DNA of 10,872 nt. It comes from Cyclobacteriaceae bacterium. Its GTDB lineage: Bacteria > Bacteroidota > Bacteroidia > Cytophagales > Cyclobacteriaceae. The stretch's first letter is position 1. Each line of letters starts with the position of its first letter. Position numbers and translations under genes: made by a program. Positions 6,767 to 10,872 of this stretch are shown here, piece by piece. The DNA lies in the NCBI GenBank assembly GCA_019751475.1, contig JAIENH010000120.1:1-10872 (forward strand), in the 5' to 3' direction. A model generated the notes under the pieces. It did no database searches. It was not told the DNA's origin and saw only the letters and a list, made by a program, of their open reading frames with translations.

Positions 6767-7606
6767 CTATCGATGCCAGATTTTCCAATAAACAGAAACA
6801 AATTTCATTGAGCTATAACGCATGGAAAGTTTCATTACTCGAAGGAAGCACCTGAGTTGAAGTGACAGTCCGTATTTCACTTTGTTATCGAAGTGTTTTG
6901 CACCCTGACAATATAGAGTAAATCGTTGGATAGCCTCTGGCAGTTCCATCAGGCGTGAGCCTGAGAAATCGTGTTTCAGTTCAAGAGGCACAACAACCAA
7001 TCGATCAGTAACCTGTTGAATTTTGTGTAAGAATGCAATGTCGCTAAAGTCAAGGGGCAGAGCCGGATCATAACCTCCCGCTTTTCTGAAGGCATCAATT
7101 CGAATGAGAAGTCCGCTATTGATCGCTTTCCAGGAATGCAGGGATATAACATCCTGCACTATCTCGCGTGGCCGCTTACCACTGCCCCATGAGAAACGAA
7201 AAGGAGAAAGAACCCCTTGTTGATCATGTACGCTGGGCGCAAACAAAACGTCTGAAGGATTTTTCAGATGAGCTTCCTCGTAACGAAGCAGTGCATCAGA
7301 AGGTAGAGACGTATCCTGATCCAAAAGCAGGAGCCAGTTTTTATTTAGTGAAGCGGCCAAAGCATGCGCATCATTGTACGCTATGCCAACGCCTGCATTA
7401 GCCGCATTGTGATGATAGTACACCTTGATTCCGGTATGATCAGGAACGGGTTGTGCTTCCGGACTGTTGTCATACACGAAAACGCCAATAACCGATTCAG
7501 TATCTTTGTTTTGCGAGCAGAGCGATTGCCAGGCAGCCGATTCTTTGAATCGCATTTTGTACAGCACGATCACGCAAAGGAGGTCTTGAATGAAAACGCT
7601 TCTCAT
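6767..7606 (-). CDS. Family 2 glycosyltransferase with LDQDT motif (RfbF-type rhamnosyltransferase-like)
   Basis: A 279-residue GT-A enzyme. It begins with the donor-binding strand LLCVIVLYK (9-17), then VYDNSP (44-49), NAGVGIAYN (70-78) and LLLDQDTSLP (93-102). LDQD followed by T or S is the DxD-like motif typical of rhamnosyltransferases of the RfbF type. INSGLLIR (162-169) is the acceptor-side segment, and LPLDFSDIAF (183-192) supplies acidic residues where the catalytic base is expected. The basic, hydrophobic C-terminus (250-279) may lie on the membrane. It should add a sugar, perhaps rhamnose, to the undecaprenyl-linked unit in the cytoplasm. One base separates its ATG from the flippase stop, and one base separates its stop from the polymerase ATG, so the three form a tightly coupled block. 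The glycosyltransferase call is firm and the donor inferred. Confidence 0.9.
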   Translation of the reverse strand: MRSVFIQDLLCVIVLYKMRFKESAAWQSLCSQNKDTESVIGVFVYDNSPEAQPVPDHTGIKVYYHHNAANAGVGIAYNDAHALAASLNKNWLLLLDQDTSLPSDALLRYEEAHLKNPSDVLFAPSVHDQQGVLSPFRFSWGSGKRPREIVQDVISLHSWKAINSGLLIRIDAFRKAGGYDPALPLDFSDIAFLHKIQQVTDRLVVVPLELKHDFSGSRLMELPEAIQRFTLYCQGAKHFDNKVKYGLSLQLRCFLRVMKLSMRYSSMKFVSVYWKIWHR

Positions 7607-7607
7607 T

Positions 7608-8912
7608 CTACACTTGAATAAGTGAATAGTGCGGATACCTCCAACGCAAGGCCATCGTCAACGAGAGCAACGAAGTCAGTTCAATCAATAGCATCCCGAT
7701 AGCTGCTCCTGTAATTCCAAAACTGAAAATGCTGAGCGCAGCCGCGATGACACCTACAATCATCGCCAATAAGCATGCCGTGAAGTACGACTGTCGCAGA
7801 TCATAGACCACAAAAATTTGAGAGAAGGGTACGCTCCACAGCGACAAGAGTGGTGCCCAAATAATTATCCTCAGCGTAATGACTGCTTGCTCAAATACAC
7901 CTCCACTAAACAACCGTATTAAATCTTCTGCAGCGATTTGTATCCCAACGGCTACTATAACGAAAACAGCGCTGAATAATGGAAACATTGATTGAAAATA
8001 TCTCCGTACTTCTGAAAAAGAAATGGTGGCAAGTGCGCTCAAGCGCGGCAGCAGCGCCTGGTAAACAATAATCACGCCTGCCCGAAGTGCCTGCATTATT
8101 TTTTCAGCCATGCCATAAAGCCCGGCAGCGAGTGGCCCGCGAAAAATTCCCAACAAAAAAATGACAGTACTATTTCCGATGGCCATCAGCAGATTAGATG
8201 CAAAATAGGGTGCTCCTTCTAATAGTTCCGATCGTATCCTTCCATAAGTGACTCCTGAAAATCGAAACTCATAACTGGTTATCATAATTATCAATCCCGC
8301 TAAGGCGCTGGTACACGTACTAAGTCCTAGTAATACGTTCACGAGATAGGTGTCTTCTGCTTGGCGAACAAAAACAAACACCAGTACCAAGCTGATGATT
8401 TTACTAATGAGGTTCATCAGTGCATGAAACTTCATTTTTTCCATCCCCTGAAAGAACCAGTAGGGTAACAACGCCTGTCCCAGCACCAGCACGTAGCTGA
8501 AAAGGAAAACATGGTAGTGCGCACGAAACGCAGGCACGGCCCATACGACAGCACCATACACTATCGTACCGGTGACGAGAAGAACAAGCCTGGCTTGCAA
8601 GACGGCATTTGCAACTTCATTTCGTAAGTCAAGAAGACGAGAGGTTTGAGCAATTTTTTTCACAGCCGTATTTGAGAACCCGTAATCGACCCATTGTGTA
8701 AAAACCTGGCAGAGGGCCTGCGCCAAAAACACGATCCCCATTTTTTCGACACCCAGCACCCGTAGCAGATACGGATACATCACCAGCGGAAGGACAGCGT
8801 TTAATATTTGCACCCCCGACAGTGCCACCAAATTGGGAAGTACCGGGGCAATTTTGTCGCGAAGCTGGCTGATCACTTTTCCTAGATTTCGATTGAATTT
8901 AGGAATATTCAA
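7608..8912 (-). CDS. Wzx-type polysaccharide flippase (MOP superfamily), TTG start
   Basis: A 434-residue inner-membrane protein with about twelve hydrophobic segments, the normal size for Wzx. The first segment LVALSGVQILNAVLPLVMYPYLLRVLG (28-54) and WVDYGFSNTAVKKIA (74-88) are classic for the Polysacc_synt family; the Asp-Tyr-Gly-Phe stretch after membrane helix 2 is nearly diagnostic. It moves undecaprenyl-diphosphate-linked repeat units from the cytoplasmic to the periplasmic face. The first ATG in frame is only at residue 45, inside helix 1, so the gene must begin at a non-ATG codon. TTG at 8912 is the most upstream start after an in-frame TAG about 30 nt before it; a GTG at residue 13 is the next choice. 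It is the first gene of the minus-strand cluster and is divergent from acs. Confidence 0.9.
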   Translation of the reverse strand: MNIPKFNRNLGKVISQLRDKIAPVLPNLVALSGVQILNAVLPLVMYPYLLRVLGVEKMGIVFLAQALCQVFTQWVDYGFSNTAVKKIAQTSRLLDLRNEVANAVLQARLVLLVTGTIVYGAVVWAVPAFRAHYHVFLFSYVLVLGQALLPYWFFQGMEKMKFHALMNLISKIISLVLVFVFVRQAEDTYLVNVLLGLSTCTSALAGLIIMITSYEFRFSGVTYGRIRSELLEGAPYFASNLLMAIGNSTVIFLLGIFRGPLAAGLYGMAEKIMQALRAGVIIVYQALLPRLSALATISFSEVRRYFQSMFPLFSAVFVIVAVGIQIAAEDLIRLFSGGVFEQAVITLRIIIWAPLLSLWSVPFSQIFVVYDLRQSYFTACLLAMIVGVIAAALSIFSFGITGAAIGMLLIELTSLLSLTMALRWRYPHYSLIQV

Positions 8913-8923
8913 GTGTAATATTG
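8893..8923 (+). promoter_or_regulatory. Candidate acs promoter
   Basis: TTG at 8893-8895, a 20-nt spacer, and TAATATTG at 8916-8923 fit the Bacteroidota pattern TTG/TTTG - about 20 nt - TAnnTTTG with one mismatch in the -7 box. Transcription would start near 8928-8930, leaving about 13 nt before the acs ATG at 8942. Most of the element lies inside the first codons of the divergent flippase gene. The match is suggestive, not proof. Confidence 0.4.
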
Positions 8924-8925
8924 AA
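8893..8925. promoter_or_regulatory. Alternating inverted half-sites between flippase and acs (possible operator)
   Basis: Three 5-nt half-sites alternate in direction: TTGAA at 8893-8897, TTCAA at 8908-8912, TTGAA at 8921-8925. The first pair extends to a perfect 6-nt inverted repeat (TTGAAT, 8-nt gap, ATTCAA), and GAATATTC at 8903-8910 is itself a palindrome. The set covers the proposed acs promoter and the flippase start. Such AT-rich symmetry can arise by chance, so binding by a regulator is only a possibility. Confidence 0.2.
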
Positions 8926-8941
8926 ACAAGCCGTTCTGCCT

Positions 8942-10837
8942 ATGAAGAAAATTACAACCCCTGACGACTACCGAAAAGCGTATTCCGACAGTGTGACTGC
9001 GCCCGAGGCCTTTTGGTCATCCATCGCAAGCGATTTTACCTGGCGTAAAAAATACAGCAAGGTGGTGGAGTGGGATTTTCATAAACCTGAAGTGAAATGG
9101 TTCCTGGATGGAAAGCTGAACATCACTGAAAACCTGCTTGACCGGCACCTGCCAGCATTGGCCAACCAGCCTGCCATTATCTGGGAACCCAACAATCCGG
9201 CAGATGATTCTATAACGATTACCTATCAGCAACTCTATGAAAATGTCTGCCGTGCTGCCAACATGCTCAAGAGCCAAGGCATTCAAAAAGGAGATCGTGT
9301 TTGCATCTACATGCCCATGATTCCGGAAGTAGCTTACGCGATGTTGGCGTGTGCGCGAATAGGTGCCGTTCACTCGGTGGTGTTTGCCGGCTTTTCATCC
9401 GGCTCATTGGTCGATCGCATCAACGATAGTGGGTGCAAAATGGTGATCACAGCTGATGGTGCTTACCGTGGTGACAAGACCATCAACCTCAAAGCCATTG
9501 TGGATGAAGCATTGGAGCGTTGCCCCACGGTGCAACGTGTGATTGTGGCCGAACGACTTTTCTCCAAACCACCCATGAAGGCTGGTCGCGATTGGTGGTG
9601 GAGCGATGCCGTACGAGAATCGAAAAGCCAATGCGAGGCGGAAGAGATGGACGCGGAAGATTTGTTGTTCATTCTTTATACCTCTGGCTCCACTGGCAAG
9701 CCGAAAGGTATGGTGCACACATGTGGTGGCTACATGGTCTATACCAACTACACCTTTCGCACGGTTTTTCAATATCAGCCCGGCCAAACGTTTTGGTGCA
9801 CGGCTGATGTAGGATGGATCACCGGCCACTCTTATATATTGTATGGTCCACTTTCGGCAGGGGCTACCACGCTGATGTTCGAAGGTGTGCCTTCCTGGCC
9901 AGACTCGGGTCGTTTCTGGCAAGTAGTAGATCGACATCGCGTAGCAATTTTCTATACGGCACCTACTGCCATCCGCTCACTTGAAAAAGCGCCACTCAGT
10001 TTTGTAGAGCGCCATCGACTGGATTCATTGCGTATTCTCGGCACAGTGGGTGAGCCGATCAACGAGGAGGCGTGGCATTGGTACGATAAAAATATTGGTA
10101 AGGGCAAGTGCCCTATTGTTGACACGTGGTGGCAAACCGAAACAGGTGGTGTGTTGATTTCCCCCATCGCGGGTGTCACGAAACTTATTCCAGCCCACGC
10201 CACATTGCCGCTGCCCGGTGTGCAGCCAGCCATTATGAACGAGCAAGGCAAAGAAGTAACAACACCTGAGGCAGAAGGTCGCTTAGTGCTGAAGTTCCCC
10301 TGGCCCTCGATCGCGCGCACTATATATGGCGACCACCAGCGATTTAAAGACACATACTTCTCTACCTTTCCGGGATATTATTTTACAGGTGATGGCGCCA
10401 AGCGTGACAAAGATGGAAATTACCGCATCACGGGTCGTGTGGATGACATTATAATCGTGAGCGGTCACAATCTTGGTACGGCAGAAATAGAGAGTGCTGT
10501 TGATGAACACTCCGCAGTTTGCGAGACGGCCGTGGTGGGTTTCCCACATGACATCAAAGGTCAGGGCGTTTATGCTTTTGTGGTTACGTACGACCCCGTT
10601 CACGAGCCAGATCATTTGCGAAATGAAATACGCGAAGTAGTTTCTAAAATTATCGGCCCCATTGCCAAACCAGACAAAATTCAATTTGTAAGTGGTCTGC
10701 CGAAAACCCGCTCCGGCAAGATTATGAGGCGCATTTTGAGAAAGGTAGCCGAGGGCGACACCAGCAACCTGGGCGATACCACCACCCTGCTCGACCCCTC
10801 GGTAGTGGAGGAAATCAAACAAGGGGCTTTGGCATAA
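8942..10837 (+). CDS. acs: Acetyl-CoA synthetase, AMP-forming
   Basis: A complete 631-residue enzyme that makes acetyl-CoA from acetate, ATP and CoA through acetyl-AMP in the cytoplasm. Signature parts in order: TWRKKYSKV (33-41) and KLNITENLLDRHL (58-70) of the N-terminal ACAS domain; the ATP-binding YTSGSTGKPKG (246-256); ADVGWITGHSY (288-298) and GTVGEP (367-372) around the acetate pocket; TWWQTETGG (395-403), whose Trp397 should limit the pocket to acetate-size acids; FTGDGA (481-486); GRVDDIIIVSGHN (498-510) at the hinge; and PKTRSGKIMRR (587-597), whose Lys593 is the adenylation lysine that protein acetyltransferases usually block. It ends with the normal C-terminal tail. ATG 8942 is preferred over TTG 8921, which sits inside the promoter-like box. 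Asn510 stands where enterobacterial Acs has Arg. A propionyl-specific role is possible but less likely given Trp397. Confidence 0.97.
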   Translation: MKKITTPDDYRKAYSDSVTAPEAFWSSIASDFTWRKKYSKVVEWDFHKPEVKWFLDGKLNITENLLDRHLPALANQPAIIWEPNNPADDSITITYQQLYENVCRAANMLKSQGIQKGDRVCIYMPMIPEVAYAMLACARIGAVHSVVFAGFSSGSLVDRINDSGCKMVITADGAYRGDKTINLKAIVDEALERCPTVQRVIVAERLFSKPPMKAGRDWWWSDAVRESKSQCEAEEMDAEDLLFILYTSGSTGKPKGMVHTCGGYMVYTNYTFRTVFQYQPGQTFWCTADVGWITGHSYILYGPLSAGATTLMFEGVPSWPDSGRFWQVVDRHRVAIFYTAPTAIRSLEKAPLSFVERHRLDSLRILGTVGEPINEEAWHWYDKNIGKGKCPIVDTWWQTETGGVLISPIAGVTKLIPAHATLPLPGVQPAIMNEQGKEVTTPEAEGRLVLKFPWPSIARTIYGDHQRFKDTYFSTFPGYYFTGDGAKRDKDGNYRITGRVDDIIIVSGHNLGTAEIESAVDEHSAVCETAVVGFPHDIKGQGVYAFVVTYDPVHEPDHLRNEIREVVSKIIGPIAKPDKIQFVSGLPKTRSGKIMRRILRKVAEGDTSNLGDTTTLLDPSVVEEIKQGALA

Positions 10838-10860
10838 ATGGGTTACTTCTCTTACCTTGG
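10828..10860 (+). promoter_or_regulatory. Candidate promoter for the gene following acs
   Basis: TTTG at 10828-10831, a 21-nt spacer and TACCTTGG at 10853-10860 resemble the Bacteroidota -33/-7 pair with one mismatch. The -33 part lies within the last codons of acs. The window ends with ATG at 10870-10872, which could be the next start codon about 10 nt downstream. Another ATG at 10838 abuts the acs stop and stays open for the 35 nt left. Too little sequence remains to choose. No terminator-like hairpin is seen after acs. Confidence 0.35.
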
Positions 10861-10872
10861 CTTTAATATATG

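Noticed and set aside
8842..8890. Alternative acs promoter using TTTG at 8853-8856 and TAGATTTC at 8883-8890.
   Set aside because: The spacer is 26 nt, longer than usual, and the -7 box lacks the final G; the TTG/TAATATTG pair nearer to the gene fits better.
9404..10822. Long open frames on the minus strand inside acs (for example 9404-9937 and 10283-10822).
   Set aside because: They are antisense to a strongly conserved enzyme, have low-complexity or odd composition, no recognisable motif and no plausible start context; they are shadows of the acs codon pattern.

Overview
The window looks like chromosomal DNA of a Bacteroidota bacterium, probably of the Cytophagales type. Three things suggest this. 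The acetyl-CoA synthetase has the form usual in that phylum. Shine-Dalgarno sequences are nearly absent before the start codons. Several spots match the Bacteroidota promoter pattern TTG/TTTG - about 20 nt - TAnnTTTG. The genus cannot be fixed from sequence reading alone.

Positions 1-8912 hold one minus-strand cluster for a surface polysaccharide (O-antigen or exopolysaccharide). In order of transcription it reads: Wzx-type flippase (8912-7608), family-2 glycosyltransferase (7606-6767), Wzy-type repeat-unit polymerase (6765-5581), an 89-nt gap with a good -7 promoter match, two more family-2 glycosyltransferases (5491-4781 and 4791-3973), an O-antigen ligase/WaaL-family membrane protein (3972-2650), a nucleotidyltransferase-fold protein (2657-1719), a cobalamin-binding radical SAM enzyme (1722-280), and the first 97 codons of a class I SAM methyltransferase (293 to beyond position 1). 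Apart from the 89-nt gap, neighbouring genes overlap by 4-14 nt or lie 0-1 nt apart, so each block is probably co-transcribed and translationally coupled.

A plausible shared pathway is as follows. The three glycosyltransferases extend an undecaprenyl-diphosphate-linked repeat unit in the cytoplasm. Wzx flips it, Wzy polymerises it, and the WaaL-family protein ligates the chain or performs a second polymerisation. The last three genes probably decorate or modify the glycan or a related lipid, but their substrates cannot be read from the sequence. No initiating phosphoglycosyltransferase, nucleotide-sugar synthesis gene, Wza/Wzc export gene or chain-length regulator lies in the window, so the locus must rely on genes elsewhere.

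From 8942 to 10837, on the plus strand, is a complete acs gene for AMP-forming acetyl-CoA synthetase, a central-metabolism enzyme with no obvious link to the glycan cluster. It is divergent from the flippase, with only 29 nt between the two proposed starts. The last 35 nt after acs hold a promoter-like sequence and end in ATG, perhaps the start of the next gene. There are no RNA genes, insertion sequences, CRISPR arrays or long repeats that I can see, and no gene-free stretch over 300 nt.
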